Assembly: GCA_017479885.1 (NCBI GenBank)
Contig: JAFVBR010000024.1
Location: 1-43,967 of the forward strand
Length of the DNA stretch: 43,967 bases
Direction: 5' to 3'
Source of the DNA: Paludibacteraceae bacterium
GTDB lineage: Bacteria; Bacteroidota; Bacteroidia; Bacteroidales; Paludibacteraceae
Of this stretch, positions 36,273 through 43,967 are shown piece after piece. The translations under genes and the position numbers were made by a program. Positions within the stretch are counted from its first letter, which is position 1; the number at the start of each line of letters is the position of its first letter. A model generated the notes under the pieces. It worked only from the letters and a program-made list of their open reading frames with translations, ran no database searches and was not told the DNA's origin.

Positions 36273-36280
36273 CAAATATA
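36273..36280 (-). promoter_or_regulatory. -7 element of the GH28 gene
   Basis: On the minus strand TATATTTG (consensus TAnnTTTG) lies 75 bases upstream of the ATG at 36197. A TTTG at 36305-36308 is 24 bases further upstream, slightly too far for an ideal -33 box. Confidence 0.6.
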
Positions 36281-36421
36281 CTGATTATTTTGCCAATATC
36301 GTGCCAAACATGCCTCAATATTGCTTTTTTTACACATTTTATGGCAAATTGTGGTTACCGGTGCTCAGGTATGATAATATGTCGAGTGCATGAAACAGCC
36401 GGAGTAACAATAATCTTAACA

Positions 36422-36455
36422 AAAAGATTGCAAGGTATGGTCTTTGCAATCTTTT
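36422..36455 (-). terminator. Terminator of the 1773-aa gene
   Basis: AAAAGATTGCAA and TTGCAATCTTTT form a perfect 12-bp stem around a 10-nt loop. On the minus strand the stem is followed by further T residues. It lies about 50 bases after the stop at 36507 and separates this gene from GH28. Confidence 0.88.
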
Positions 36456-36506
36456 GTTTGACAATGTGTCTGTGTATGAATGTCTGTAATGTTACGTCGT
36501 CTGTTC

Positions 36507-39500
36507 CTAACGTCCTGCTTTCTGACCGGTTATGGTGTATGTCTCTCCTTCGCGTATGATATATATGTTTCCGTTACGGAGCACTTTCTGTGCACCTTCT
36601 TTTGCACCGGTGATGTTCAGGTTGTCTGTGGTTGTGTCACCATTGCCAGTATCGTCGTTGTCGGAGTATATTATCTGCCCCGAGCGGCGGACTGCGGCAG
36701 CGCGTCTTCCTGCAGGTAGCAGCATTACGCTTTCAATCGGACTCAGTTCAACACTGCCGGAGGCTTTTTCATACATGTCGCTTTCCGGATTGAACCGATA
36801 TACATTGCTTGCATCTATCATGCCGAGCGAAGAGTTGCCTGTCATCACTGCTTTGCTCGGATCTGCTGTTTGTAGTCCTGCATTGTCAGTGCCGTTGATT
36901 GTCTGACCTCCCGTGCCCTCAAACAGTATGAACTTGCCCGTCCAGTAGTCATATCTGTTGTTATGATAATCGTCGTCGCATGTCGGGCAGTACATGAAGC
37001 TCATGCTGTAGGTGTGACCCTGCTGCATTATGGTCTCGCTGCCGTCCGACTTGGCTTTCACGTAGTCCCAGCTCGACTGCACGTTGTCTCCGTCTATCTC
37101 CCAGAGCGCAGGCTCTGAACCCGTCTGCGGAACCTGGTAAAGATAATAGTTCGATGAGTTGTAGTTCGTGCCGTCGTAGTGTACAAGCGGGAAGATTATG
37201 TCATCAGTTTTCGTTACATGTTCAGCCCTGTATTTGCTTATCAGTGCCCGCAAAGGGAGTAGGGTGGCTGTTCTCCCCTCTTCCGTTGGTGCAATGTACG
37301 GTTGCAGGTATTCGTACAAACCTTCGGCAGCAGCCTTCTGACGGGCAATCAGCGTGGCGCGGTCGCTCTTGTATTTCAGCCCGCTCTCGTCTGCCGGTTC
37401 CAGAACATACACCCGTTTCACGTTGAACGGAGCCACTATGGTGCGCCAGCGGTCGGCGCGGTCAAGCTGTATTAGCATCGACAATGTGCCGTCAACAGTA
37501 TAATTTTCTGTGCTTGTCACAGGGCTGAACATCTTACTGCCATCTACATCGCACAACCCGTTTGCAACCTCCATGTACAGAAGATTGCTGTTCTGTGCAG
37601 CGGCTGTGCCTTCTTTGTCTGGCAGGGCTGCAACCCACGGATTGGTCAGGTCTTCTCTCGTCTCTCTGGGCAGCAGCGGATACAACTTGGCATTTTCGTC
37701 GGCTATCACCGATTCATGGCCGTAACCTTCTGGCAGTTCGCTTGCAAGCATACCGGCTGACACTCGGTTCACCTTTTTCCCCTCGGCATCAACAGGTCTG
37801 CCGGTTGTGCCGCCCAGTGTCTGATAGCAGTCTATGTCTTTCAGATATGTTCCGCCTGTCACCACTGTGTTCCACGGCATGCGAATGTTCTCTTCACCCA
37901 GCATGGTCCCGTCATTCAGATATACGTGGGCATCGGTTTGGTCTCTGCCCGAACCGTAAAGTATTGCTACTCTGCCGTTTTCGTCTTCCAATAACGTTCT
38001 CTGATACGACACTGCCAACGGACTCTCCGGTTTGTTGCCGTTTATCATGTTTATTATGCCTCCGTTCACTGTCAGCGTGCTCTTCTCGTTGCCGATGTCT
38101 ATCACGCCCGTCTTCTCCGAAGATACCAGTGTCAACGACGATTCTACAGTGTGCACGCCGTCATACACGTCATTGATGCTGATGTTGACGCACGAGTCGG
38201 TGGAGGACGTGTTCACGCTTATCGGTGCCGATGACTGGTGCATCTGCAGTGCCTGACTGCCGAACTTTACGTTCACATTCGTGCCTCTTGTGGAGCGAAG
38301 CACGTTCGTCCCCCAGATGTGGAAATTCACGTTGTATGGCTTGCCGTTGTTAGTGGTCTTTCTGAATGCAAACAGCGACCCGTTGCCTGCCACACCGTTG
38401 TCTCCTTCGTGCAGCTCAGTCTGATGTTCATTCTTATATCCTGCCTCAGCAGTAGTGCCGTCTGCAGTATGCGGACGGGCACCTATCTCTGTGCCGAACA
38501 ATGTAATCTCTGTGGAGTGCGTACCGTCGCCGGTGAAATATATGAAGCCGTCCTGCGTCTCGTCTTTGCCTGTATATGCGTAAGGACAATAACCTATGAA
38601 CGCTAACTTCTTGTCGTTGGCATGCATGTTCTGCAACCCTGTAGCCGACACGTTCTTCACTGTGCGTGCCCATGTGTATTTGCCCGAGGCCTTCTGATAT
38701 ACAAACAGCGGTGTGTGCGCGTTGCAAGCCACTGTCTCTGTCGGCACGTTCACCTTTGGCAGCCAGTAGCCTTTGTAGGTGTCGAAGTAGTCGAACTTGT
38801 TGCGTACCGCCTCTGTATTGCCCGTTACTCCGAAGATGTAGAGTGAGTCGAAGAGAGGTGTACCGTCTTGTGCAAAACAGAGTGTGAGGTCGTGCTCCAT
38901 AAGTCCTCTGTACGGGTCTGTTTCAGAACGCTGATACTGCTCCGTACCCGTGTAGAAGAGGTGATGTTTGGTCGGGAAAATGTCAGGTTTGGCTGCGCTT
39001 ACATTTATATCAAGTGCATCGCCGTTGCTCCCTGCCAGTCTTATCACACCCGATACATTGATTCCCGTGTTTCTGATAGTCAGTACATCTTCTCCCCACT
39101 GGTCAAAGTCCACGTTGTGACGTATCTGGTCGTGCTCTGCTTCATTAACATCAGCATAGAAATAGTCGTTGCCCGATGCAGTGCTTATATTGATTACACT
39201 GTTTTCCTCCTGACAATCGCCGATGCTGAAGTATCTGATAGGCAGTTGTTGCGGCAGTTGGAGTGGTCGAGGAGAAGTTCCGTCATCCACACCGAACTGA
39301 GGTAATGTTGTTGATGTAGCCGGCACCCAGTTGCCGCTGTTGTCCTTCACTTCGTAGCCGTGCCGTCTGGTGATTTTGAAGTCATCTGCGAGTATGTATC
39401 CTGCGAAGTTGCCATAATACGTGATTTTCACATATCTGGTATCGGGATCAAGCTGATACTCCTGACTACTGCTGATTTGCGTTCCGTTAGCAGTTTTATT

Positions 39501-41828
39501 CTGCAGCCATTCCCAGTTGGTGCCGTCCTTGCTTTGCTGTATGCTCCATTGGTTATTTGTGACATTATTGGTAATAAAACCTATGTTGTCGGCTTCAGCA
39601 GCCTCTGCCTTGGTGGAGAAAGACAATTTGTCAGGTACTCCTGTGAAACTGAGCACAACACTTCGTCCGTCTCCGGGTATTATACTAAAACCGTCTTTCC
39701 ATGTACCGATACTTATTCCTTTCCACGTATTGTAGGTTACGCCGACACCGAGATATTTATCTCTGTGACTGCCTGTGCTACTGCTCCATCCTGTTCCGTC
39801 TCCTTCTATTCTCATTTTCGAATATGTTTCCATATCCAATCCAATAACGGGCAGACACACGTCACTCTTTCTTCTTGCAGGGTTAACAAACTCCACGCAG
39901 CATGCCTCGAAGTGCTCTGTTTCGGGTTGGCAGACACGCACTTTGTAGTTGCCGGAATAGTCCCACAAGACATTACCTTCGTCATCTTCCTTATATACAT
40001 ACCCCACAACAATACTTTGTGTTGCCGGGTCCCATGTAAGCATAGCCGGATCGTCCAAAGCACTTCCGTCTTCCTTTGTGAAGGTCACGGATGAGAATCC
40101 TGCCTCATGGTTAGTAGTTCTAAACGGATTGCTATAGACACTGCGCCCGCGCCACAAACGTGCTGATATATAAGTTATGTCAGGTGTAAGTTTGCCTACT
40201 GTCACATTGACCTGTGTTGTCACGCTTGCGTAAGCGGCGTTGTCAGGAGTGAACATCACCTGCTGTTGTGCCGTTCCGACCTCTGGTTGCAGGTCAGGAT
40301 AGACCCAGTGCCAAGTTCCGGATATTGTCGTGCTGCCGTATTTCACCACTCCTCCCGACAATGTGGAACTGTTCAGTGTCTGTCCGAAACTGATAGAGGT
40401 AGCCGTGGGAGGAGTCTGAACGGTTGGTATGCTCTGACTCATGCTGAAAGTCTTGCTTACCGGCTCTGCCTCGTTGTAGTTGCAGTCTCCATCTGCATGC
40501 GCAGTTATAACCACCTCACCCGCCTTCAGCCAGTGTATAGTGCTGCCTTGCATTACAGCTACCGTTTCGTCTGACGATGAATACCATACTGTCACACCTT
40601 CACCGGCTGTCGCCGTAAACGTATGGTCTCCGGTCAATGTACCCGCTGCATCAGTCCAAGTGATAGCCTGGGATGCTTTGGTAAACTTGTTCAAATCAAG
40701 AGTGAATTGACAAGTTATAGGGTTCCCGTTATTGGTAGTATTGTATAAGGTCGTATTTGTTGGGGTAAAAGTAAGTGTATATGCAGTTGTACAACCGGTG
40801 GGTTTGTCCTCATTGGCGGTGAATTTTCCGGCAACTGATTGACCTTGGTCGCCTATTGCACTGCCGCTTGTTAGTATGTCTTCGAACAAGTCTCCGTAAG
40901 TAACATTCGCAACACTCAATACGGGGCATTCGTCAATTACTGGAGTTTGTTTCAATCCTGTACCGGATACATGTACATATGCTTTGCTTGTGCCGTTGCT
41001 GATAGTGATTGTTGCTTCATACTTTTTTGGTTCTGCTGGACAAAAATATACATTAAAATTGTATGGGAGCACAGAAATAGGAGCATTTGTCGCACCTGTG
41101 CCTTCTTTTGTCGCACAAACATTCTTTCCTGCATTGTATGTAAGACCGCTTGTATTGTTGGCTGTTCCTATGCGGAATATCTCAGGTTGGTCACATGAAA
41201 TAACCATATTGCCGTCTGTCGTTGAAGTAAGGAATGAACGGAATCTTATTTCTGTTGGTGCCGACTTGCTGCCCCAAACGGTATTAGGAAGAGTAGTAGT
41301 GTAATCCGCTGTGCCGAAATAAGTATTATTGTAGTCCAGACGAATGTGTTGCGCTAAAGGAAGTTGTACATTCTTGTAGTATCGTTCAAGAGAACCACTT
41401 TGGTCGAAATTAATTTTATTGATATCAATACTAATGGTAGCACTACCATTGGTGTAAGAGTCTTGTTTTTTATTGGCACCGCTATTTACAACATTCTGTG
41501 AATTGCTGAAAGTTGAGCCATTATTATTAGATTCTGAAATACTCAAACTAAATATAGGATAACCAATTAACCAACCTGTCTTTTTCCACTGGAAAGTGAG
41601 ATTTCTGTTTGTTGGAGCATAAACGTCATAAGTATGGTCTTCATTATGATACTCTGTAGTATTGTACAATGAATACCATGTACTCCCGTTCTTCACAGGT
41701 TGCTGACCCTGCATCTGCATTGCGGGCATCATCAGCATTGCTGCTATCAGCAGTCTGCAGCAGTGAAGGCTGGTTTGTATGTGTAGTATGTTTTTCTGTG
41801 TTCTCATTCCTGTCATGTTGTTTGTCAT
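36507..41828 (-). CDS. Very large secreted repeat protein, function unknown, 1773 aa
   Basis: A signal peptide with an extended N-terminus (MTNNMTGMRTQKN, cleavage after about residue 42, QMQG) precedes a beta-rich domain (about 55-290, closing with HVSGTGLK). Ig/MBG-like segments follow (about 300-560, with TPTATSISFGQTL-like and VTVGKLTPDI patterns). A ligand-binding-like domain sits at about 690-850 (QSKDGTNWEWLQ, TRYVKITYYG, ILADDFKI). Long unrecognised stretches rich in Thr, Asn and Tyr follow. The last 30 residues (KVLRNGNIYIIREGETYTIT) match the end of the unknown protein of the pectin operon and may be a short export tail. Starts at residues 5 or 8 are also possible. It is preceded on the same strand by the 338-residue secreted protein and ends at a terminator. 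Likely surface-exposed; a link to pectin use is possible but unproven. Confidence 0.75.
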   Translation of the reverse strand: MTNNMTGMRTQKNILHIQTSLHCCRLLIAAMLMMPAMQMQGQQPVKNGSTWYSLYNTTEYHNEDHTYDVYAPTNRNLTFQWKKTGWLIGYPIFSLSISESNNNGSTFSNSQNVVNSGANKKQDSYTNGSATISIDINKINFDQSGSLERYYKNVQLPLAQHIRLDYNNTYFGTADYTTTLPNTVWGSKSAPTEIRFRSFLTSTTDGNMVISCDQPEIFRIGTANNTSGLTYNAGKNVCATKEGTGATNAPISVLPYNFNVYFCPAEPKKYEATITISNGTSKAYVHVSGTGLKQTPVIDECPVLSVANVTYGDLFEDILTSGSAIGDQGQSVAGKFTANEDKPTGCTTAYTLTFTPTNTTLYNTTNNGNPITCQFTLDLNKFTKASQAITWTDAAGTLTGDHTFTATAGEGVTVWYSSSDETVAVMQGSTIHWLKAGEVVITAHADGDCNYNEAEPVSKTFSMSQSIPTVQTPPTATSISFGQTLNSSTLSGGVVKYGSTTISGTWHWVYPDLQPEVGTAQQQVMFTPDNAAYASVTTQVNVTVGKLTPDITYISARLWRGRSVYSNPFRTTNHEAGFSSVTFTKEDGSALDDPAMLTWDPATQSIVVGYVYKEDDEGNVLWDYSGNYKVRVCQPETEHFEACCVEFVNPARRKSDVCLPVIGLDMETYSKMRIEGDGTGWSSSTGSHRDKYLGVGVTYNTWKGISIGTWKDGFSIIPGDGRSVVLSFTGVPDKLSFSTKAEAAEADNIGFITNNVTNNQWSIQQSKDGTNWEWLQNKTANGTQISSSQEYQLDPDTRYVKITYYGNFAGYILADDFKITRRHGYEVKDNSGNWVPATSTTLPQFGVDDGTSPRPLQLPQQLPIRYFSIGDCQEENSVINISTASGNDYFYADVNEAEHDQIRHNVDFDQWGEDVLTIRNTGINVSGVIRLAGSNGDALDINVSAAKPDIFPTKHHLFYTGTEQYQRSETDPYRGLMEHDLTLCFAQDGTPLFDSLYIFGVTGNTEAVRNKFDYFDTYKGYWLPKVNVPTETVACNAHTPLFVYQKASGKYTWARTVKNVSATGLQNMHANDKKLAFIGYCPYAYTGKDETQDGFIYFTGDGTHSTEITLFGTEIGARPHTADGTTAEAGYKNEHQTELHEGDNGVAGNGSLFAFRKTTNNGKPYNVNFHIWGTNVLRSTRGTNVNVKFGSQALQMHQSSAPISVNTSSTDSCVNISINDVYDGVHTVESSLTLVSSEKTGVIDIGNEKSTLTVNGGIINMINGNKPESPLAVSYQRTLLEDENGRVAILYGSGRDQTDAHVYLNDGTMLGEENIRMPWNTVVTGGTYLKDIDCYQTLGGTTGRPVDAEGKKVNRVSAGMLASELPEGYGHESVIADENAKLYPLLPRETREDLTNPWVAALPDKEGTAAAQNSNLLYMEVANGLCDVDGSKMFSPVTSTENYTVDGTLSMLIQLDRADRWRTIVAPFNVKRVYVLEPADESGLKYKSDRATLIARQKAAAEGLYEYLQPYIAPTEEGRTATLLPLRALISKYRAEHVTKTDDIIFPLVHYDGTNYNSSNYYLYQVPQTGSEPALWEIDGDNVQSSWDYVKAKSDGSETIMQQGHTYSMSFMYCPTCDDDYHNNRYDYWTGKFILFEGTGGQTINGTDNAGLQTADPSKAVMTGNSSLGMIDASNVYRFNPESDMYEKASGSVELSPIESVMLLPAGRRAAAVRRSGQIIYSDNDDTGNGDTTTDNLNITGAKEGAQKVLRNGNIYIIREGETYTITGQKAGR

Positions 41829-42052
41829 TTATGGTTTGGGTTGTATATTTAGTTTAATCTATTTCGCATATTTCGTCAGTTTTGCACATTTTCGCACTTG
41901 CTGAAATCAAATCTGTGTCAATCTGGCAGATTCTGTTACCGTCTGTGGAAAACCAAAATCCCTATGCCCCTCGTCGGGAACTCCCGCTCAAATATTCACT
42001 TTTTATGCATCATTTCTGCATAATCTTAAAAAATTGCATATTTCGTCATGCT

Positions 42053-42075
42053 CAAAGGTATATAGGACCTATATA
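42053..42075 (-). promoter_or_regulatory. Candidate promoter with adjoining palindrome, upstream of the 1773-aa gene
   Basis: On the minus strand TACCTTTG (42053-42060) fits the -7 consensus. Immediately upstream, sharing two bases, is the 17-base palindrome TATATAGGACCTATATA (42059-42075) with 8-bp arms, positioned like an operator in the promoter spacer. No -33 TTTG was seen. The leader to ATG 41828 would be about 220 bases. Confidence 0.45.
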
Positions 42076-42104
42076 AGTGTTAGCTATCTCCTCCCTCTGC
42101 ATAA

Positions 42105-43121
42105 TTATTCACCAATCTTAAAATTCCGCACTTTTTTTATTCTTGACAGCAGATATGCGAGCACCATTGCTATCATTGCCCACAGACCGTCACCTACAGG
42201 CAGCATACTGTATCCCGTGCCGTTTGCAGTGTTCTGGCGCAGATATGCTATCAACTCGTCCCACGTGTAACCCAGATTGGCTTCTCCCGGCATCTGACCC
42301 GGATGAGCGGCAATATACTCTAACCACAACTCGTACAACTTTTGCTCGCTGTAGTAGTTTAATCCGTCCTCGCCTTCTCCTGATAGCCATGCGTCACGGA
42401 AAGTGTTCCACAAATCTCTGTCGTAGCCTCCCCACGGCTCATCTTCATCACCGCCTTCTCCTCCGCCGGTCGGCGGCGCAAACAGCTTGCCTATGCCTGC
42501 TGTGTTGTCGCTCTCTGTTGAGGCATACTGTGTGTCGTCGCTTTCCTTACTATAGGTTGCACCGGCAGTGCTGTTTCTTTTCTGTGCTGGCATCGTGAAC
42601 ACCTGTATGCCCGCCGCGCCTGCTGTCGTGCTCACTGATGACGTGTTTCTGCCGCCGGTGCTGTAGCTGCCTGCTCCGCCTTGTGACGAACCGCCGTATG
42701 AGTGCAGTGTCTGCCGTGAGGCACCTGTGTAAACGGGGTAGGTGGTCGATGCCGAACTGTATTGGCTGCTTGTCTGCCGTTGCATCGCTGTCTTGCGAGC
42801 CTTGGCATGATACGAACTTATGGTTGGTGATTTCACTACCCCCGGTCTTGCTACAGGCTCGGTTGCCATAGTGCTGCCTGTTGCCGGTCTGGCTGACAGA
42901 CTGCCTGCTGACGGCAGAGATGTTCTCACCGCCTGAGCCGGAGCACCAGCACCTATGCCGTAGATATTGGCCTTGTATGAAGAGTTGTTGTATGCACCTG
43001 TCTCTGCGGCGCATAGCAACATTATCAGAATCGTGTATGTGTGTAATCTTTTCAAAACGTTTTTTGCCTTAAAATCTTCTTTGTTTGTCCTGTCCGTTTC
43101 AGCCTTTGCTGCCTCCGGCAT
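42105..43121 (-). CDS. Secreted Ser/Gly-rich protein with C-terminal sorting-signal-like tail, 338 aa
   Basis: The family is not recognised. From ATG 43121 there is a 22-residue charged leader, then a signal peptide (LKRLHTYTILIMLLCAAETGA); a TTG at codon 23 would remove the leader. Residues about 60-225 are rich in Ser, Thr, Gly and Ala with few hydrophobic residues, as in a flexible stalk. An acidic Gly-rich stretch (GGGEGGDEDEPWGG, near 230) is followed by a helical region with Trp and Tyr (about 245-300). The end is LPVGDGLWAM, a hydrophobic helix, then SRIKKVRNFK: a Pro-Gly motif, membrane segment and basic tail. This layout resembles C-terminal sorting signals of the PEP-CTERM/PID-CTERM kind. 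It precedes the 1773-residue gene on the same strand. Function unknown. Confidence 0.65.
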   Translation of the reverse strand: MPEAAKAETDRTNKEDFKAKNVLKRLHTYTILIMLLCAAETGAYNNSSYKANIYGIGAGAPAQAVRTSLPSAGSLSARPATGSTMATEPVARPGVVKSPTISSYHAKARKTAMQRQTSSQYSSASTTYPVYTGASRQTLHSYGGSSQGGAGSYSTGGRNTSSVSTTAGAAGIQVFTMPAQKRNSTAGATYSKESDDTQYASTESDNTAGIGKLFAPPTGGGEGGDEDEPWGGYDRDLWNTFRDAWLSGEGEDGLNYYSEQKLYELWLEYIAAHPGQMPGEANLGYTWDELIAYLRQNTANGTGYSMLPVGDGLWAMIAMVLAYLLSRIKKVRNFKIGE

Positions 43122-43248
43122 ACTCTTTGCCGCTCCGGATTCTTATGCTTGTCATTCCTTATTTTTGCCGTATATGCTTATCTGCTTGTGCTTTAATACT
43201 TTTTGTGACATATCTGCTTGCGGCAAAACCCTCTTCTTTTCAGTTTGC

Positions 43249-43267
43249 AAAATTACTGCAAATATAT
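43249..43267 (-). promoter_or_regulatory. Promoter of the 338-aa gene with two -7 elements
   Basis: On the minus strand two near-adjacent -7-type elements occur: TATATTTG (43260-43267) and TAATTTTG (43249-43256). A TTTC at 43276-43279 lies 19 bases from the second, a near match to the -33 box. The leader to ATG 43121 would be about 120 bases. Confidence 0.5.
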
Positions 43268-43421
43268 CAAAATTGAAACCCCGAACCTCCGGTTTGGGTG
43301 CTTTTAGTAATATGGTATAATTGTTTCTTAAAATTCGGCATGTTTCGTTGCGTGAGAGACTAATTTCCTTATGTTTAATCTTAAAAATTGTCACATTTTG
43401 GTTGGTTGCTCATTGCTATGG

Positions 43422-43642
43422 CGGTATCATCCGTTATACCGTGTTTAGCACGATATGCTGTCATTTAACCCAAATCGGTCTAATGACCTATTTTGGGTTA
43501 AAATGCGGCATGGCAGGGGCTTGGGCAGAATAAGGTACCGGAGATACGGTGCCCGGCGTCTGGTGTAAGTAAAAGAGTAGGGAAGGAGTGAAATATTGTA
43601 GTGCTCAGAGGGCACTCCGTCCCCGGAGTGAGACCTTTGGTC
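43422..43642 (-). ncRNA. Candidate structured RNA region of unknown class
   Basis: At least five hairpins follow one another: CGGTAT/ATACCG (43422-43441); TTTAACCCAAA/TTTGGGTTAAA enclosing GGTC/GACC (43464-43502); GGTACCG/CGGTGCC (43534-43553, one G-U pair); CACTCCG/CGGAGTG (43613-43630); and GACC/GGTC (43632-43642). On the minus strand the loop of the fourth hairpin reads GGGA, a GNRA tetraloop, which favours that strand. No known class is recognised and no promoter was found, so this could instead be a repeat-element remnant. Confidence 0.35.
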
Positions 43643-43654
43643 CCTGACATGAAA

Positions 43655-43689
43655 ATACAGAAGAAAATCAAGTTGATTTTCTTCTGTAT
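43655..43689 (-). terminator. Terminator of the right-edge gene
   Basis: ATACAGAAGAAAATCAA and its exact reverse complement are separated by a single base, giving a 17-bp inverted repeat (16 pairs with a 3-nt loop). On the minus strand a short T-run follows. It lies about 85 bases beyond the stop of the partial gene at 43775. Confidence 0.78.
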
Positions 43690-43774
43690 GTGGTGCAAGA
43701 TTAGCGTGTTATGATGAAGCAATCAAAGAATTGTGATTCCTTCAATTGTGCAGCCTGACTAATCCTTTCTTTCT

Positions 43775-43967
43775 TTAGAAGGCCTTGCCTGTCTCCTGTT
43801 CGCCTCGAATGATATACATGCCTTTGGGCAGCAGCATCGGCTCTCCGGCATTCATCATGCGTTCAGCTACCTGTATGCCCTGCAGGGTATATACCTGCAC
43901 CATCTGTCTGACAGACGAGCGTATCTCTGTGCCGTCTGCCGTGCGGTGCCATGTCAGTGTCGGTCCG
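43775..43967 (-). CDS. C-terminal end of a T9SS-type secreted protein (5' partial)
   Basis: The minus-strand frame from the window edge is open for 63 codons to a TAA at 43775-43777. The encoded tail has VQVYTLQGIQVAER followed by LPKGMYIIRGEQETGKAF, the usual pattern of a T9SS type A sorting domain (a VYxxxG strand, then a (K/S)GxYIIR strand). The protein is thus the end of a larger exported protein whose body lies beyond the window. A strong hairpin terminator follows the gene. Nothing can be said about its catalytic or binding domains. Confidence 0.8.
   Translation of the reverse strand, partial: GPTLTWHRTADGTEIRSSVRQMVQVYTLQGIQVAERMMNAGEPMLLPKGMYIIRGEQETGKAF

Larger units (their letters stand above)
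36198..36506. other. Gene-free region between GH28 and the 1773-aa gene
   Basis: This 309-base stretch holds the GH28 promoter and leader at its left end and the terminator of the 1773-residue gene (36422-36455) at its right. Between them, about 36281-36420 is AT-rich with several TTGCCA/TGGCAA and CAATATT stretches but no open reading frame or further structure that I can support. Confidence 0.6.
43122..43774. other. Long gene-free region with promoter, repeated motifs and structured RNA candidate
   Basis: This 653-base stretch lies between two minus-strand genes. It holds the leader and promoter of the 338-residue gene (about 43122-43267), two copies of an AATCTTAAAA-type motif (43324-43352 and 43377-43401), a run of hairpins (43422-43642) and a terminator hairpin (43655-43689). 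The direct repeat TATCTGCTTG occurs at 43179-43188 and 43212-43221 in the leader. I see no convincing protein-coding gene; the open frame at 43498-43722 spans the hairpins and has no recognisable product. Confidence 0.6.

Noticed and set aside
43498-43722. 74-codon minus-strand open frame
   Set aside because: It runs across the hairpin cluster and the 17-bp inverted repeat, has no recognisable product, and starts inside the spacer.

Overview
The window looks like a chromosomal segment of a Bacteroidota member, most likely order Bacteroidales and close to Prevotellaceae. The reasons are TAnnTTTG-type -7 promoter elements, a SusC/SusD pair, many secreted proteins with type IX secretion (T9SS) type A sorting tails, a C10 (interpain/streptopain-type) protease, and no Shine-Dalgarno motifs before most genes. 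No tRNA, rRNA, CRISPR array or transposase gene was seen. All assignments come from reading the sequence; no database search was run.

Region 1 (1-20761, + strand) is a surface-protein block. It opens inside a giant modular adhesin-like protein (1-8853, 5' end outside the window) that ends at a clear terminator. A promoter at 8956-8987 then starts a tight five-gene run: a small outer-membrane barrel, a barrel/OmpA fusion, two paralogous T9SS-exported adhesin-like proteins, and a C10 cysteine protease with its own T9SS tail. The giant protein and both later adhesins share the same cysteine-pair repeat. Barrel, peptidoglycan anchor, exported adhesins and protease together suggest a dedicated surface-assembly locus, loosely like the sprCDBF adhesin locus of gliding bacteria. 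This is inference.

Region 2 (20795-23987, +) is a two-gene exopolysaccharide export unit with a textbook promoter: a Wza-like lipoprotein and a Wzc-like tyrosine kinase with a Tyr/Gly-rich tail. No glycosyltransferases are in the window.

Region 3 (24021-26090, -) is topoisomerase III (topB), convergent with the kinase gene and divergent from the next operon. Its promoter element lies so close to the start codon that the mRNA may be leaderless.

Region 4 (26177-36280) is a pectin-type polysaccharide utilisation locus: SusC, SusD, a PL1-like pectate lyase lipoprotein and a secreted protein of unknown function on +, followed by a convergent GH28 polygalacturonase-like gene on -. SusC/SusD would take up oligogalacturonides released by the lyase and finished by the GH28 enzyme. 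No dedicated regulator is visible.

Region 5 (36422-43967, -) holds a 1773-residue secreted repeat protein, a 338-residue secreted protein with a C-terminal sorting-signal-like tail, a highly structured noncoding stretch (43422-43690), and at the right edge the last 63 residues of another T9SS-type secreted protein. A short AATCTTAAAA-type motif occurs twice on each side of the 338-residue gene.
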